Notes: generated by a model not told the origin, from the letters alone. 64,000 nt of DNA from Pseudomonas alcaligenes (GCF_041729615.1 NZ_CP154874.1:1679001-1743000), one strand, 5' to 3'. Shown: positions 53,563-63,312, numbered from the stretch's first letter. Translations and numbers: made by a program.

Positions 53563-54357
53563 TCAGGACGGGGTGGCGGGGGTTGCCGGAGCGGCGACCG
53601 GAGCCGGGGCAGCAGCTGGAGCCGGGGCGGCAGGCTTGGCAGCAGCCGGTTTGGCGGCCGGCTTCGGCGCAGCGGGCTTCTTCACCACCGGCTTCTTGGC
53701 AGCCGCCGGCTTGGCCGCAACGGGCTTGGCAGCCGGTTTGGCAGCAGGCTTGGCCGCTGCCTTCACTGCGGGTTTGGCCGCAGCTTTGGCAGCCGGCTTG
53801 GCGGCAGGCTTCGCAGCGGGTTTCGCGGCAGCCTTGGCAGCCGGCTTGGCAGCCGGTTTAGCCGCAGGCTTGGCGACCGACTTCACCGATACACCGGTGA
53901 GTTTCTCGATCTGCTTGGTCAAGCTGTCGACCTTGGTCTGCAGCGCCTTCACCTCGTTGCGGCTGGGCACGCCCAGACGGGAGATGGCACTGTTCAGGCG
54001 CTTGTCGAAGGCCTCTTCCAGTTCGTTCCACTTGCCCAGGGCCTTGTCCTTGACCTCATCGACCTTGGACTTGGCAGTACCGACGGTGGAACCGACGCTG
54101 GACTTGACCACGTCGAGCTGCTTGTCGACTTCGCTCTTGGCCTTCTTCTCGGCCTTCTCGCCGTCCTTGACCAGGCCGTCAAACAGCTTGTTGCCGTCCT
54201 TGCTGATCTTGGAATAGGCACCGAGGCCGGCCAACCAGATCTGGCGCGAGTACTTCTCGACCTCACCGATCCAGGAGTTGCTTTCCTTTTTGGCAACCGG
54301 CTTCTTCGCTGCCGGTTTTGCCGCCGGTTTTGCTGCGGTAGTTTTCTTAACAGCCAT
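53563..54357 (-). CDS. phaF: PHA granule phasin PhaF
   Basis: This 264-residue protein has an N-terminal phasin domain (about residues 25-160, amphipathic helix and 'VPSRNEVKALQTKVDSLTKQ' leucine-zipper-like stretch) and a Lys/Ala/Pro-rich tail (162-264) of AAKP-type repeats like histone H1. In pseudomonads PhaF coats granules and binds DNA to spread granules to daughter cells. ATG 54357 gives MAVKKTTAAKP. It lies ten bases after phaI. Confidence 0.95.
   Translation of the reverse strand: MAVKKTTAAKPAAKPAAKKPVAKKESNSWIGEVEKYSRQIWLAGLGAYSKISKDGNKLFDGLVKDGEKAEKKAKSEVDKQLDVVKSSVGSTVGTAKSKVDEVKDKALGKWNELEEAFDKRLNSAISRLGVPSRNEVKALQTKVDSLTKQIEKLTGVSVKSVAKPAAKPAAKPAAKAAAKPAAKPAAKPAAKAAAKPAVKAAAKPAAKPAAKPVAAKPAAAKKPVVKKPAAPKPAAKPAAAKPAAPAPAAAPAPVAAPATPATPS
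53640..53874 (-). repeat. AAKP-type repeat tract of phaF
   Basis: Imperfect repeats encoding AAKPAAKPAAK-like motifs cover most of the C-terminal tail. The tract is prone to length change in related strains. Confidence 0.85.
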
Positions 54358-54367
54358 CCTGCTCTCC

Positions 54368-54814
54368 TTATTGGGTACGCGCCACTCGCTCAAGCAAAGC
54401 ATTCAACTCGTCCAGCTTAGCAGAGAGTGCCTCAACATCCTGCTTGGAGGGAATACCCAGGCGATTGAGCGCGCTGGCAACGCGGCTGTCGAAGGCCTTC
54501 TCGATCTTGTCGAACTGCACCTCGACCTTGCCTTTGACTTCGGAGACGCTGCTCTTGACGCTCTTGAGCTGCGATTCGATCTGGCTGTTGGCGGCATCGA
54601 CCTGCTCGCTCACCAGCTTCTTGCCCTGCTTCTCGACGCCTTCGCCGGCCTTGACCAGCTCCTTGAAGTAGTCGGCGCCTTCGGCACCGGCCTTGGCATA
54701 GGCACCCAGGCCGGCCAGCCAGACCTTGCGGGCGTAGGCCTTCACGTCGGTCAGAACGGTGACTTTGCTTTCGACAGCTTCGACTTTCTTCTTAACGGCG
54801 ACTTTAGTGGCCAT
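54368..54814 (-). CDS. phaI: PHA granule phasin PhaI
   Basis: This 148-residue phasin resembles the N-terminal domain of PhaF ('YARKVWLAGLGAYAKAG', then 'LNRLGIPSKQDVEALSAKLDEL') but lacks the basic tail. It coats PHA granules. ATG 54814 was chosen; the longer frame to 54832 lacks support. It leads phaI-phaF, opposite to the phaC1 operon. Confidence 0.94.
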   Translation of the reverse strand: MATKVAVKKKVEAVESKVTVLTDVKAYARKVWLAGLGAYAKAGAEGADYFKELVKAGEGVEKQGKKLVSEQVDAANSQIESQLKSVKSSVSEVKGKVEVQFDKIEKAFDSRVASALNRLGIPSKQDVEALSAKLDELNALLERVARTQ

Positions 54815-54912
54815 GGTGCACCTCACGCTCAATGTGGTGGAAGGTTCGTCCCTTCGCGGGACTTGAGCGCAAGGTAGAGGGAAAAATTAGAAATCACATA
54901 CTAGTGCGCTGT

Positions 54913-54930
54913 TGCGAAAAAACTGTCGCA
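54913..54930. promoter_or_regulatory. Candidate PhaD operator upstream of phaI
   Basis: TGCGA-N8-TCGCA is an inverted repeat about 100 bases before phaI, flanked by a wider AGTGCG/CGCACT pair (54903-54932). Published work in P. putida describes PhaD sites as inverted half-sites with an 8-base spacer, so the spacing fits. Confidence 0.4.
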
Positions 54931-55023
54931 CTGCGCAGGCGTCCCGGTAGCGCCATCCGGCCTTGCCGCTCCGCGCCATGGCCTGAGGCAGCCGACAATC
55001 CGAGCACCGGCAGAGCCAGCACT

Positions 55024-55302
55024 CTAGGCCTGCAGGTGCTTGTCGAGCGTCTCCTCGATCTCGCGCCGGATGGTGCCGCCCAGTGCCGACAGCAGCAGGC
55101 CCAGCTTGAGCTCCACGCGCACGCTGTCGGCGGCCACGTCGATATGCCCGTCGGCGCCGCTGCGCTTGAACTCCAGGGTGTCGCCGTTCCAGCGGTACTT
55201 CACGTCATACTCGCTGGCCAGGCGCCGGGCCAGCGCCTCGGCCTTCTCGCGGGCGACGGCAAGGCCGAGGGAATGGGTGCGTTCGACGGTGATGCGGGAC
55301 AT
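55024..55302 (-). CDS. PHA system protein (PHA_gran_rgn family)
   Basis: This 92-residue protein belongs to the small polyhydroxyalkanoic acid system family found beside phasin genes. Visible features are 'HSLGLAVAREKAEALARRLA' and 'LLLSALGGTIRREIEETLDK'. Its function is unknown. It lies 209 bases upstream of phaI on the same strand and is divergent from ubiE. Confidence 0.8.
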   Translation of the reverse strand: MSRITVERTHSLGLAVAREKAEALARRLASEYDVKYRWNGDTLEFKRSGADGHIDVAADSVRVELKLGLLLSALGGTIRREIEETLDKHLQA

Positions 55303-55334
55303 GCGCGACTCCTGCTGCGACCTGGTGTCACGCG

Positions 55335-55340
55335 ACTATA
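55335..55340 (-). promoter_or_regulatory. Candidate -10 for the PHA system protein gene
   Basis: On the minus strand TATAGT lies 32 bases before the start at 55302. A TTGTCT occurs 19 bases upstream, which is a poor spacing. Confidence 0.3.
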
Positions 55341-55358
55341 ACAGCTCCACCCGGCGCC

Positions 55359-55387
55359 AAGACAAAGGCCAGCAGGGGGTTTAGAAT
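55359..55387 (+). promoter_or_regulatory. Candidate promoter for ubiE-ubiJ-ubiB
   Basis: AAGACA (55359-55364) and TAGAAT (55382-55387) are 17 bases apart, 29 bases before ubiE. Confidence 0.45.
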
Positions 55388-55416
55388 GGCCGCCACTTCG
55401 ATTCAGGTGACGCGAC

Positions 55417-56187
55417 ATGAACGACCCGCGCAAGGCCCCAGAGCAGGAAAAGACCACCCACTTCGGCTTCCAGGACGTCCCGGAAAGCCAGAAGGCGGAG
55501 AAGGTCGCCGAAGTCTTCCACTCGGTGGCGGCTAAGTACGACCTGATGAACGACGTGCTCTCCGGCGGCCTGCACCGTCTGTGGAAGCGCTTCACTATCG
55601 AGCTGTCCGGCGTGCGCCCGGGCAACCGCGTGCTGGATATCGCCGGCGGCACCGGTGACCTCACCCGCAAGTTCTCCAGCCTGGTCGGCCCGAGCGGCGA
55701 AGTGGTGCTGGCCGACATCAACGACTCCATGCTCAAGGTCGGTCGTGACCGCCTGCTGGACAAGGGCGTGGCCGGCAACGTGCAGTTCGTCCAAGCCGAT
55801 GCCGAGGCGCTGCCCTTCCCGGACAACCACTTCGACGTGGTCACCATCGCCTTCGGCCTGCGCAACGTGACCCGCAAGGAGAACGCCCTGCGCTCCATGC
55901 TGCGCGTGCTCAAGCCGGGCGGCCGCCTGCTGGTGCTGGAGTTCTCCAAACCGGGCAACCCGCTGCTGGCCAAGGCCTACGACACCTACTCGTTCAGCTT
56001 CATGCCGCTGGCCGGCAAGCTGATCACCAACGACGCCGACAGCTACCGCTACCTGGCCGAGTCGATCCGCATGCACCCGGACCAGGAAACGCTCAAGGCG
56101 ATGATGGTCGAGGCTGGCTTCGAGCGCGTCACCTACCACAACATGACCGGCGGCATCGTCGCCCTGCACCGCGGTATCAAGCCCTGA
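55417..56187 (+). CDS. ubiE: Ubiquinone/menaquinone methyltransferase UbiE
   Basis: This 256-residue SAM enzyme methylates the ring of ubiquinone precursors. Typical motifs are '[21 protein letters not shown]', read in parts, '[15 protein letters not shown]' and '[19 protein letters not shown]'. It starts a three-gene ubiquinone operon with TGATG coupling to ubiJ. Confidence 0.97.
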   Translation: MNDPRKAPEQEKTTHFGFQDVPESQKAEKVAEVFHSVAAKYDLMNDVLSGGLHRLWKRFTIELSGVRPGNRVLDIAGGTGDLTRKFSSLVGPSGEVVLADINDSMLKVGRDRLLDKGVAGNVQFVQADAEALPFPDNHFDVVTIAFGLRNVTRKENALRSMLRVLKPGGRLLVLEFSKPGNPLLAKAYDTYSFSFMPLAGKLITNDADSYRYLAESIRMHPDQETLKAMMVEAGFERVTYHNMTGGIVALHRGIKP

Positions 56188-56801
56188 TGCTGACCCAGGC
56201 GCTGCTGGCGGGCGTTGAGCTCGGCCTCAACCGCGTGCTGGCCATGGACAGCACCGCGCTGCCGCGCCTGGCCCGGCTGGAAGGCAAGCTGATCGAGGTC
56301 GACTGCCAGAGCCCGGCGCTCAAGCTGTTCATCCTCCCCGGTGCCGAGGGCCTGCAACTGGCCAGCCACTGGGACGGCGCCGACTGCGTGCTCAGCGCGC
56401 CCGCCAGCAGCCTGCTCAAGCTGGCCCTGACCAAGGACAAGACCGCCATCCTGCACCGCCCGGAAGTCAGCCTCAGCGGTGACAGCGCCGTGCTGCTGGA
56501 GCTGGCCGGCATCCTCCAGGACCTGGAGCTGGACTGGGAATACGAACTGTCGCGCTGGCTCGGCCCGGTCGGCAGCCAGCTGCTCGCTGGCCACCTGCGC
56601 AGCCGCGTGAACTGGGCCGGCGACAGCCTCGACAGCCTGCGCCAGACCCTGGCCGACTACCTGGCCGAGGAATCGCGCAGCCTGGTCGGCGAGCGCGAAG
56701 CCCAGGCCCGCTTCGATGAACTGGACGACCTCAAGCTGGCCCTCGATCGCCTCGACGCGCGCATCGACCGCCTCGCCCGGAATCTGCACAAGAACTCATG
56801 A
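56187..56801 (+). CDS. ubiJ: Ubiquinone biosynthesis accessory factor UbiJ
   Basis: This 204-residue protein has an SCP2-like lipid-binding domain (about residues 15-110) and a helical C-terminus. UbiJ helps ubiquinone biosynthesis enzymes act on lipid substrates. Overlaps of one base with ubiE and four with ubiB fit the conserved ubiE-ubiJ-ubiB unit. Confidence 0.92.
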   Translation: MLTQALLAGVELGLNRVLAMDSTALPRLARLEGKLIEVDCQSPALKLFILPGAEGLQLASHWDGADCVLSAPASSLLKLALTKDKTAILHRPEVSLSGDSAVLLELAGILQDLELDWEYELSRWLGPVGSQLLAGHLRSRVNWAGDSLDSLRQTLADYLAEESRSLVGEREAQARFDELDDLKLALDRLDARIDRLARNLHKNS

Positions 56802-58387
56802 GCCTGCTCGCCACCCGCCGCCTGCTGCGCATCCTGCGCGTGGTCATCCGCTACCGCCTGGACGACCTGCTGCTGACCCTGCCACTGCCCACCTGGATGC
56901 GCGCCCTGCGCTTCGCCCTGCCCTGGCGCTGGCTGCCGAGGGGGAAACTGGAGCTGAGCCGCGGCGAGGCGCTACGCCTGGCCCTGGAAGACCTCGGCCC
57001 GATCTTCATCAAGTTCGGCCAGCTGCTCTCCACCCGCCGCGACCTGTTGCCGCCGGACGTCGCCGACGAGCTGGCGCGCCTGCAGGACCAGGTGCCGCCG
57101 TTCGACCCCGAGCACGCCGTGGCACGCATCGAGCAGCAGCTGGGCGCCAAGGTCGGCGAGGTATTCGCCCGCTTCGATGTCGAGCCGCTGGCCTCGGCCT
57201 CGGTGGCCCAAGTGCATGCCGCGCAGCTGAAAAGCGGCGAGGAAGTGGTGGTCAAGGTGATCCGCCCCGGACTCAAGCCGGTCATCCGCTCTGACCTCGC
57301 CTGGCTGTTTCTCGCCGCGCGCATCGCCGAGAAGGCCTCGGTCGACGCGCGCCGCCTGCGCCCGGTGGAAGTGGTGGCCGACTACGAGAAGACCATCTTC
57401 GACGAGCTCGACCTGCTGCGCGAGGCGGCCAACGCCAGCCAGCTGCGACGCAACTTCGCCGACTCGCCACTGCTCTACGTGCCGCAGGTGCACTGGGACT
57501 GGTGCCGACCCAAGGTGCTGGTGATGGAGCGCATCTACGGCGTGCCGGTGACCGACCTGGAAACCCTGGCCGACCAGCGAACCAACATGAAGCTGCTGGC
57601 CGAACGCGGCGTGGAGATCTTCTTCACCCAGGTGTTCCGCGACAGCTTCTTCCATGCCGACATGCACCCCGGCAACATCTTCGTCGCCACCCGCACTCCC
57701 TGGAGCCCGCAGTACATCGCCATCGACTGCGGCATCATCGGCAGCCTCACCGACGAGGACCAGGACTACCTGGCGCGCAACCTGATCGCCTTCTTCAAGC
57801 GCGACTACCGCAAGGTGGCACAGCTGCACATCGACTCCGGCTGGGTGCCGGCGGAGACCAAGGTCAACGAGTTCGAGGCGGCCATCCGCACCGTGTGCGA
57901 GCCGATCTTCGAGAAGCCGCTGAAGGACATCTCCTTCGGCCAGCTGCTGCTGCGCCTGTTCCAGACCGCGCGGCGCTTCAACATGGAAGTGCAGCCGCAA
58001 CTGGTGCTGCTGCAGAAGACCCTGCTCAACATCGAGGGCCTGGGCCGCCAGCTGTACCCGGACCTGGACCTGTGGAGCACCGCCCAGCCCTTCCTCGAGC
58101 GCTGGATGCGCGAGCGCGTCAGCCCCCTGCACCTGCTGCGCAACCTGCAGCAGCAGGCCGAGCAGGTGCCGCACCTGTCGCAGATGGCCCGCGACACCCT
58201 GGAGCGTCTCAACCAGCCGCGCACCGAGGCCCCCGCTGCCGCGCCGCAGGGCTCCGCCTGGCCGCTGCGCCTGCTCGGCGCGGCGCTGGTGGCCGGTGGC
58301 GTCAGCCAGGGCCTGGCGCTGGCCCCGGCGGCCTGGGCCGCCTGGCTCAGCCTGGGCGCCGGCCTGGCACTGGTCCTGCGCCGATAG
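56798..58387 (+). CDS. ubiB: Ubiquinone biosynthesis kinase-like protein UbiB
   Basis: This 529-residue atypical kinase/ATPase supports ubiquinone synthesis. It has the KxGQ motif in '[17 protein letters not shown]', an Ala-rich loop '[15 protein letters not shown]', and the catalytic region '[17 protein letters not shown]' and '[10 protein letters not shown]'. Two C-terminal hydrophobic helices anchor it to the membrane. Confidence 0.96.
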   Translation: MSLLATRRLLRILRVVIRYRLDDLLLTLPLPTWMRALRFALPWRWLPRGKLELSRGEALRLALEDLGPIFIKFGQLLSTRRDLLPPDVADELARLQDQVPPFDPEHAVARIEQQLGAKVGEVFARFDVEPLASASVAQVHAAQLKSGEEVVVKVIRPGLKPVIRSDLAWLFLAARIAEKASVDARRLRPVEVVADYEKTIFDELDLLREAANASQLRRNFADSPLLYVPQVHWDWCRPKVLVMERIYGVPVTDLETLADQRTNMKLLAERGVEIFFTQVFRDSFFHADMHPGNIFVATRTPWSPQYIAIDCGIIGSLTDEDQDYLARNLIAFFKRDYRKVAQLHIDSGWVPAETKVNEFEAAIRTVCEPIFEKPLKDISFGQLLLRLFQTARRFNMEVQPQLVLLQKTLLNIEGLGRQLYPDLDLWSTAQPFLERWMRERVSPLHLLRNLQQQAEQVPHLSQMARDTLERLNQPRTEAPAAAPQGSAWPLRLLGAALVAGGVSQGLALAPAAWAAWLSLGAGLALVLRR

Positions 58388-58423
58388 CCAGTGCCGGCTG
58401 CGGCTGGCACACTTAGCCTGATC

Positions 58424-58438
58424 GCACCCGCAGGGTGC
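58424..58438. other. Small hairpin between ubiB and hisI
   Basis: GCACCC-GCA-GGGTGC. No T run. The 105-base gap has nothing else clear. Confidence 0.4.
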
Positions 58439-58492
58439 ACAACCGGTGCCGCACAGGCGCCATGAGAGTGCCCGCTACGGGCGGATGCAGAG

Positions 58493-58891
58493 ATGACCGA
58501 CTGGCTCGACGAAATTCACTGGAACGAGGATGGCCTGGTGCCGGCCATCGCCCAGGATCACAAGACCGGGCGCGTGCTGATGATGGCCTGGATGAACCGC
58601 GAGGCCCTGAGCCTCACCGCGGCCGAAGGCCGTGCCATCTACTGGTCACGCTCGCGTGGCAAGCTGTGGCGCAAGGGCGAGGAGTCCGGCCATGTGCAGA
58701 AGCTGCATGAGCTGCGCCTGGACTGCGACGCCGACGTGATCATCCTGCAGGTGGAGCAGCTCGGCGGCATCGCCTGCCATACCGGGCGCGAAAGTTGCTT
58801 TTACCGGGTCTGGGAAGATGGCGCGTGGCACAGCGTCGATCCGGTACTCAAGGACCCGCACGCCATCTACCAGGAACACAAGCATGAGTGA
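58493..58891 (+). CDS. hisI: Phosphoribosyl-AMP cyclohydrolase
   Basis: This 132-residue enzyme carries out the third step of histidine synthesis. It has '[15 protein letters not shown]', '[18 protein letters not shown]' and the zinc-binding Cys in '[12 protein letters not shown]' and '[12 protein letters not shown]'. It overlaps hisE by eight bases and precedes tatABC, as in P. aeruginosa. Confidence 0.96.
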   Translation: MTDWLDEIHWNEDGLVPAIAQDHKTGRVLMMAWMNREALSLTAAEGRAIYWSRSRGKLWRKGEESGHVQKLHELRLDCDADVIILQVEQLGGIACHTGRESCFYRVWEDGAWHSVDPVLKDPHAIYQEHKHE

Positions 58892-59216
58892 CACCCTCAC
58901 CCGCCTGGCCGAGGTGCTGGAGGCGCGCAAAGGCGCGGCGCCGGACAGCTCCTACGTGGCCAGCCTGTACCACAAGGGCCTGAACAAGATTCTGGAGAAG
59001 GTCGGCGAAGAGTCGGTCGAGACCATTCTTGCGGCCAAGGACGCGGCCATCAACGGCGATTGCAGCGACCTGATCTACGAAACCGCGGACCTCTGGTTCC
59101 ACAGCCTGGTCATGCTCGCCGCCCTCGGCCAGCACCCCCAGGCCGTGCTGGACGAGCTGGACCGCCGTTTCGGCCTGTCCGGGCATGCGGAAAAAGCCGC
59201 ACGCCCGCAATCCTGA
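58884..59216 (+). CDS. hisE: Phosphoribosyl-ATP pyrophosphatase
   Basis: This 110-residue MazG-like enzyme carries out the second step of histidine synthesis. The conserved acidic region is '[15 protein letters not shown]' and '[17 protein letters not shown]'. ATG 58884 was chosen; the longer frame from 58818 duplicates hisI. In this group HisE and HisI are separate and next to each other. Confidence 0.95.
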   Translation: MSDTLTRLAEVLEARKGAAPDSSYVASLYHKGLNKILEKVGEESVETILAAKDAAINGDCSDLIYETADLWFHSLVMLAALGQHPQAVLDELDRRFGLSGHAEKAARPQS

Positions 59217-59240
59217 TTTCACAACCTTCGGAGATTCATC

Positions 59241-59477
59241 ATGGGTATCGGCGGCATCAGCATCTGGCAACTCCTGATCATCCTGCTCATCGTCGTCATG
59301 CTGTTCGGCACCAAGCGCCTCAAGGGCCTGGGCTCCGATCTGGGCGACGCGATCAAGGGCTTTCGCAAGTCGATGAACCAGGGCGAGGAAGAGACCAAGC
59401 CGGCGGTCGAAGAAGCCAAGGGTCAGACCATTGCTGGTGAAGCACGCAAGGTCGAAGAGCCGGTGAAGAAAGACTGA
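59241..59477 (+). CDS. tatA: Twin-arginine translocase subunit TatA
   Basis: This 78-residue protein has one short membrane helix, a hinge '[20 protein letters not shown]' and an amphipathic helix, typical of the pore-forming TatA. It starts the tatA-tatB-tatC unit, four bases from tatB. Confidence 0.96.
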   Translation: MGIGGISIWQLLIILLIVVMLFGTKRLKGLGSDLGDAIKGFRKSMNQGEEETKPAVEEAKGQTIAGEARKVEEPVKKD

Positions 59478-59481
59478 GACC

Positions 59482-59778
59482 ATGTTCGACGTCGGCTTTT
59501 CCGAACTGCTGCTGGTTGGCCTGATCGCCCTGTTGGTGCTCGGGCCCGAGCGCCTGCCCGTGGCTGCACGCATGGCAGGCCTGTGGATCGGCCGCCTCAA
59601 ACGCAGCTTCAACAGCCTGAAGACCGAGGTGGAGCGCGAAATCGGCGCCGACGAGATCCGCCGCCAACTGCACAACGAGCACATCCTGGAGCTGGAGCGC
59701 GAGATGAAGCAGAGCGTTCAGCCACCGGCGCCAGCGGCACCCAATACCGATAGCCAGGACAAGCCCAGCCCGCCATGA
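59482..59778 (+). CDS. tatB: Twin-arginine translocase subunit TatB
   Basis: This 98-residue protein has the TatB opening '[20 protein letters not shown]' followed by '[11 protein letters not shown]'. It is short: the C-terminal tail of E. coli TatB (171 residues) is mostly absent, ending in a Pro/Ala-rich stub. It overlaps tatC by four bases. Confidence 0.95.
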   Translation: MFDVGFSELLLVGLIALLVLGPERLPVAARMAGLWIGRLKRSFNSLKTEVEREIGADEIRRQLHNEHILELEREMKQSVQPPAPAAPNTDSQDKPSPP

Positions 59779-60563
59779 GTGAAACGTCCCGCGACGACCA
59801 GGAAATGCCGCTGGTCGCTCATCTCACCGAGCTGCGCAACCGCATCCTGCGCTGCGTCATCGCCGTGCTGCTGATCTTCGCCGCGCTGTTCTACTTCGCT
59901 CAGGACATCTACGCACTGGTCGCCGCCCCTCTGCGCGCCTACCTGCCGGAGGGCGCGACCATGATCGCCACCGGCGTTGCTTCCCCCTTCCTCACGCCGT
60001 TCAAGCTGACGCTGGTGGTGGCACTGTTTCTCAGCATGCCGGTGGTGCTGCAGCAGATCTGGGGCTTCATCGCCCCGGGCCTGTACCAGCATGAAAAACG
60101 CATCGCCGTACCCTTGCTGATCTCCAGCATCCTGCTGTTCTACGCCGGCATGGCCTTCGCCTACTTCGTGGTATTCCCGATCATGTTCGGCTTCTTCGCC
60201 AGCGTGACGCCCGAAGGGGTGGCGATGATGACGGACATCGGCCAGTACCTGGACTTCGTCCTCACCCTGTTCTTCGCCTTCGGCGTGGCCTTCGAGATTC
60301 CGGTGGCCACCTTCCTGCTGATCTGGGTCGGCATCGTCGACGTCGAGACGCTGAAGAAAAGCCGTCCCTACGTGATCGTCGGCTGCTTCGTGGTCGGCAT
60401 GTTCCTCACCCCGCCGGATGTGTTTTCGCAGACCTTGCTGGCCGTGCCCATGTGGCTGCTGTTCGAAGCCGGCCTGCTGTTTGGCGGGCTGGTGCGCAAG
60501 CGCGACGAGCACGAGACGCCAGAAGAGCGTCCCGACGACCAGCCACCCGCGCCGCTGCAATGA
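59775..60563 (+). CDS. tatC: Twin-arginine translocase subunit TatC
   Basis: This 262-residue polytopic protein is the signal-peptide receptor. It has the N-terminal '[17 protein letters not shown]' with the conserved Glu and six membrane helices. It overlaps rsmE by four bases. Confidence 0.97.
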   Translation: MSETSRDDQEMPLVAHLTELRNRILRCVIAVLLIFAALFYFAQDIYALVAAPLRAYLPEGATMIATGVASPFLTPFKLTLVVALFLSMPVVLQQIWGFIAPGLYQHEKRIAVPLLISSILLFYAGMAFAYFVVFPIMFGFFASVTPEGVAMMTDIGQYLDFVLTLFFAFGVAFEIPVATFLLIWVGIVDVETLKKSRPYVIVGCFVVGMFLTPPDVFSQTLLAVPMWLLFEAGLLFGGLVRKRDEHETPEERPDDQPPAPLQ

Positions 60564-61267
60564 ACCTGCTGCTGCTGGAGGACGCCGACTTCGTCGCGGC
60601 GGATCGCGCCGTGCTCAGCGGCCGCCGCCTCAAGCACCTGCATGAAGTCCACGGTGCCGAGAGCGGTGACAGCCTGCGCGTCGGCCGCCTCGGCGGGCCG
60701 ATGGGCCGCGGTACCCTGCTGGCCCTGGATGAGCAGCACGCCGAACTGCGCGTCGAACTGGACCAGCCACCGCCGGCCAAGCTGCCAGTGACCCTGTTGC
60801 TGGCCCTGCCCAGGCCGAAGATGCTCAAGCGCGTGTTGCAGACGGTGGCCGCCATGGGCGTGCCGCGGCTGGTGCTGCTGAACAGCTACCGGGTGGAAAA
60901 GAGCTTCTGGCAGACCCCTTTCCTCAGCCCCGAGGCGATCCGCGAGCAGCTGATTCTGGGCCTGGAGCAAGCCCGCGACACCGTGCTGCCCGAGGTGAGC
61001 ATCGAGCAACGCTTCAAGCCCTTCGTCGAGGACCGCCTGCCGGCCATCGCCGCCGGCACCCTGGGCCTGGTTGGCCACCCCGGCGACTACCCCGCCTGTC
61101 CGCGCGCGGTCAACGAGGCGGTGACCCTGGCCATAGGCCCGGAAGGCGGCTGGATTGCCTACGAGGTGGAGAAACTGCGCGAGGCCGGCCTGGCGCCGGT
61201 ACAGCTGGGCCAGCGCATCCTGCGGGTGGAGACGGCGGTCCCGGCCCTGCTGGCTCGCCTGTTCTGA
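60560..61267 (+). CDS. rsmE: 16S rRNA m3U1498 methyltransferase
   Basis: This 235-residue SPOUT methyltransferase modifies 16S rRNA. It has '[16 protein letters not shown]' near the N-terminus and the knot motif '[17 protein letters not shown]' with '[18 protein letters not shown]' at the C-terminus. ATG 60560 overlaps tatC. Confidence 0.95.
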   Translation: MNLLLLEDADFVAADRAVLSGRRLKHLHEVHGAESGDSLRVGRLGGPMGRGTLLALDEQHAELRVELDQPPPAKLPVTLLLALPRPKMLKRVLQTVAAMGVPRLVLLNSYRVEKSFWQTPFLSPEAIREQLILGLEQARDTVLPEVSIEQRFKPFVEDRLPAIAAGTLGLVGHPGDYPACPRAVNEAVTLAIGPEGGWIAYEVEKLREAGLAPVQLGQRILRVETAVPALLARLF

Positions 61268-61273
61268 ACGGCG

Positions 61274-61302
61274 TTGTTTTGCCATACGCACGGGCTTAGG
61301 CT
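61274..61302 (+). promoter_or_regulatory. Candidate sigma-70 promoter for the UPF0158 gene
   Basis: TTGTTT (61274-61279) and TAGGCT (61297-61302) are 17 bases apart, 30 bases before the start. Confidence 0.45.
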
Positions 61303-61332
61303 GGAGCCACGCCGGCCAATATGGAGTTCGCC

Positions 61333-61782
61333 ATGCGCCCGCTGACCATCGACCTGGACGAACTGGCCTGCGCCCTCAACACCGAGGGGCTGGACCACTA
61401 CCTCGACCTGCTCAGCGGCAAGCTGCTGCTGATTCCCGAAACAGACGCCGATCCCGAACTGGAGGCGCTGCTGCGCGAGGAGCCGGAGCGCTTCCTGCTG
61501 GTCGAGCCGCTGCAGCCCGGCGACAGCCTGGCGCTGATGCGCGAATTCCTCGCCGAGGTCATCCATCCGCATGCCTACGGCGAGCTGCAACAGGCCCTGG
61601 AGAGCCGCCGCCCGGTGCGCACCTTCAACCACGTGCTGATGCACTACCCCGCCCTCCTGCAGGCCTGGCAGACCTTCGAGGCCGAGCGCCTGCGCGAACT
61701 GGCCCAGGACTGGCTGGAAGAGAACGAGCTGCAGCCGAGCACTAGCCCCTGCGCAGCAGGCCCTCGGCAAATTCGCTGGTAA
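61333..61782 (+). CDS. UPF0158 family protein
   Basis: This 149-residue acidic protein belongs to UPF0158, of unknown function. GGAG at 61323-61326 favours ATG 61333 over ATG 61321. It contains 'LSGKLLLIPETDADPELEAL' and 'FNHVLMHYPALLQAWQTFE'. Its last 41 bases overlap the 3' end of the convergent TetR gene. Confidence 0.75.
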   Translation: MRPLTIDLDELACALNTEGLDHYLDLLSGKLLLIPETDADPELEALLREEPERFLLVEPLQPGDSLALMREFLAEVIHPHAYGELQQALESRRPVRTFNHVLMHYPALLQAWQTFEAERLRELAQDWLEENELQPSTSPCAAGPRQIRW

Positions 61783-62338
61783 CCCGCTCGATCAAGACCT
61801 GGCGGCCCTCATCCACAGCGACCTGCCCTTCCAGTAGCAGCTGCGCCAAACCATGAACCAGGCTCCAGGCCGACAGACTGGCAATGCCGTCCACATCTGC
61901 AACCAGCACTGCCACCGCCTCCTCCAGCTGACGATGCAGCGCCTGTGCCGCCGTCAACAGGGCCGGGTAACGGTTGCGCTCCAATGCACCGCTGAACATC
62001 AGGCGGAACAGACCACGTCGTTGCAGGGCGAAGTCGACATAGCAGCGCCCCAGCGCCGCCAGCCTGGCCTCGGCCTTGCCCTCCCGCGCGACCACCTGCA
62101 TGCGCTCCAGCAACTCGGCGAAGCCCTGCTCGGCCAGTGCCGCCAGCAATGCCTCGCGGTCGGTGAAGTGGCGATAGGGCGCGTTGTGCGAGACCTGTGC
62201 CCGGCGCGCCACCTCGCGCAGGCTGATGGCGGCCTCGCCCTGCTCCGCCAGCAACTCGGCCGCCGCGCGCAACAGGGCCATGCGCAGATCGCCATGATGA
62301 TAGGAACGCTCTTCTCTCGAAGTTGACACCGACAACAT
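61742..62338 (-). CDS. TetR-family transcriptional regulator
   Basis: This 198-residue regulator has the HTH 'ISLREVARRAQVSHNAPYRHF' (residues 38-58, read with its end in YRHF). It is divergent from the DoxX-like gene and likely represses both genes through the two repeats between them. The ATG at 62338 has its AAGG directly against it, so GTG 62329 (spacing nine) may be the true start. The C-terminal ligand domain is not diagnostic of a ligand. Confidence 0.85.
   Translation of the reverse strand: MLSVSTSREERSYHHGDLRMALLRAAAELLAEQGEAAISLREVARRAQVSHNAPYRHFTDREALLAALAEQGFAELLERMQVVAREGKAEARLAALGRCYVDFALQRRGLFRLMFSGALERNRYPALLTAAQALHRQLEEAVAVLVADVDGIASLSAWSLVHGLAQLLLEGQVAVDEGRQVLIERVTSEFAEGLLRRG
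62322..62338. promoter_or_regulatory. TetR operator-like repeat 1
   Basis: GTTGACACCGACAACAT has inverted GTTG/CAAC arms. It covers the -35 of the doxX promoter and the first codons of the tetR gene. Confidence 0.65.
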
Positions 62339-62351
62339 CCTTTTCTATGTT
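62323..62351 (+). promoter_or_regulatory. Sigma-70 promoter of the DoxX-like gene
   Basis: TTGACA (62323-62328), a perfect -35, and TATGTT (62346-62351) are 17 bases apart. Both boxes lie in the operator-like repeats. Confidence 0.7.
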
Positions 62352-62365
62352 GACACGAGCAACAT
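62347..62365. promoter_or_regulatory. TetR operator-like repeat 2
   Basis: ATGTTG-ACACGAG-CAACAT is a perfect 6-bp inverted repeat and nearly repeats site 1, with centres 27 bases apart. It covers the -10 of the doxX promoter. Confidence 0.7.
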
Positions 62366-62394
62366 CATAGCCAAACCAACCCGAGAGGCCAGCC

Positions 62395-62871
62395 ATGTTC
62401 TTCGTCGCCCTGTTGATAGTGCTCTGCATCGGCGCCTGGGGCGCCCACCGCCTGGGACTGCCCGGCCTCGCCGACTGGCCGGCGCGCATGCGCCTGGCCC
62501 TGGCTGCGGCACTGGTTTTCGCGGGAATCGATCACTGGCTGACACCGGAACGTTACCTGCCGATGATGCCCGACTACCTGCCCTGGCATCTGCCGCTGGT
62601 GCTGTTCACCGGAACCTGCGAGATCGCCGGCGCGCTCGGCCTGCTGCTGCCGCGTACGCGGCGCCTGGCGGCCGCCCTGCTGGCGCTGTACTTCGTCTGC
62701 GTATTCCCGGCCAACCTGCACAATGCCCTCAATGGCCTGACCGTGGACGGCCTGCCGCAGGAACAGTGGTATTACTGGCTGCGCCTGCCGTTCCAGCCGC
62801 TGATCATCCTGTGGACGCTGTACGCCGGCGGCCTGCTGCCGCGCCGGGCCACCGCCGTGGCGGCCGCCTGA
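62395..62871 (+). CDS. DoxX-like membrane protein
   Basis: This 158-residue protein has about four membrane helices and 'FAGIDHWLTPERYLPMMPDY' and 'GTCEIAGALGLLLP', typical of DoxX-like proteins. Function in this group is unclear; it is probably induced when the adjacent TetR regulator releases DNA. A GAGAGG site precedes ATG 62395. It converges on dtd with three bases between. Confidence 0.75.
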   Translation: MFFVALLIVLCIGAWGAHRLGLPGLADWPARMRLALAAALVFAGIDHWLTPERYLPMMPDYLPWHLPLVLFTGTCEIAGALGLLLPRTRRLAAALLALYFVCVFPANLHNALNGLTVDGLPQEQWYYWLRLPFQPLIILWTLYAGGLLPRRATAVAAA

Positions 62872-62874
62872 GGC

Positions 62875-63312
62875 TCAGATTTGCAGCAGGAAGGTCACCG
62901 GCCCATCGTTGACCAGGTACACCTGCATGTCGGCGCCGAAACGGCCCGTGGCGACCTGCGGGTGCTGCTCGCGGGCCAGCTCGACCAGGCGCTCGAACAG
63001 CGCCAGGCCCTGGGCCGGCGGCGCCGCCGTGGAAAAACTCGGGCGCAGGCCGCTGCTGGTATCGGCGGCCAGGGTGAACTGCGAGACCAGCAGCAGACCG
63101 CCGTTCACGTCCTTCAGTGACAGATTCATCTTGCCGGCGGCGTCGGCAAACACCCGGTAGCTGAGCAGGCGTTGCAGGCCCTTGGCCAGCGTCTGCGCAT
63201 CGTCCTGCGGTTCGATGCCGACCAGCGCCAGCAGGCCCTGGTCAATGGCACCGACTGTCTCGCCTTGCACCTCGACGCGGGCGCCACGCACCCGCTGGAT
63301 CAGCAGCTTCAT
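62875..63312 (-). CDS. dtd: D-aminoacyl-tRNA deacylase
   Basis: This 145-residue enzyme removes D-amino acids from mischarged tRNA. It begins '[15 protein letters not shown]' and has the active-site motifs '[11 protein letters not shown]' and 'NDGPVTF'. Its ATG overlaps the stop of the proline iminopeptidase gene, as in P. aeruginosa. Confidence 0.97.
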   Translation of the reverse strand: MKLLIQRVRGARVEVQGETVGAIDQGLLALVGIEPQDDAQTLAKGLQRLLSYRVFADAAGKMNLSLKDVNGGLLLVSQFTLAADTSSGLRPSFSTAAPPAQGLALFERLVELAREQHPQVATGRFGADMQVYLVNDGPVTFLLQI

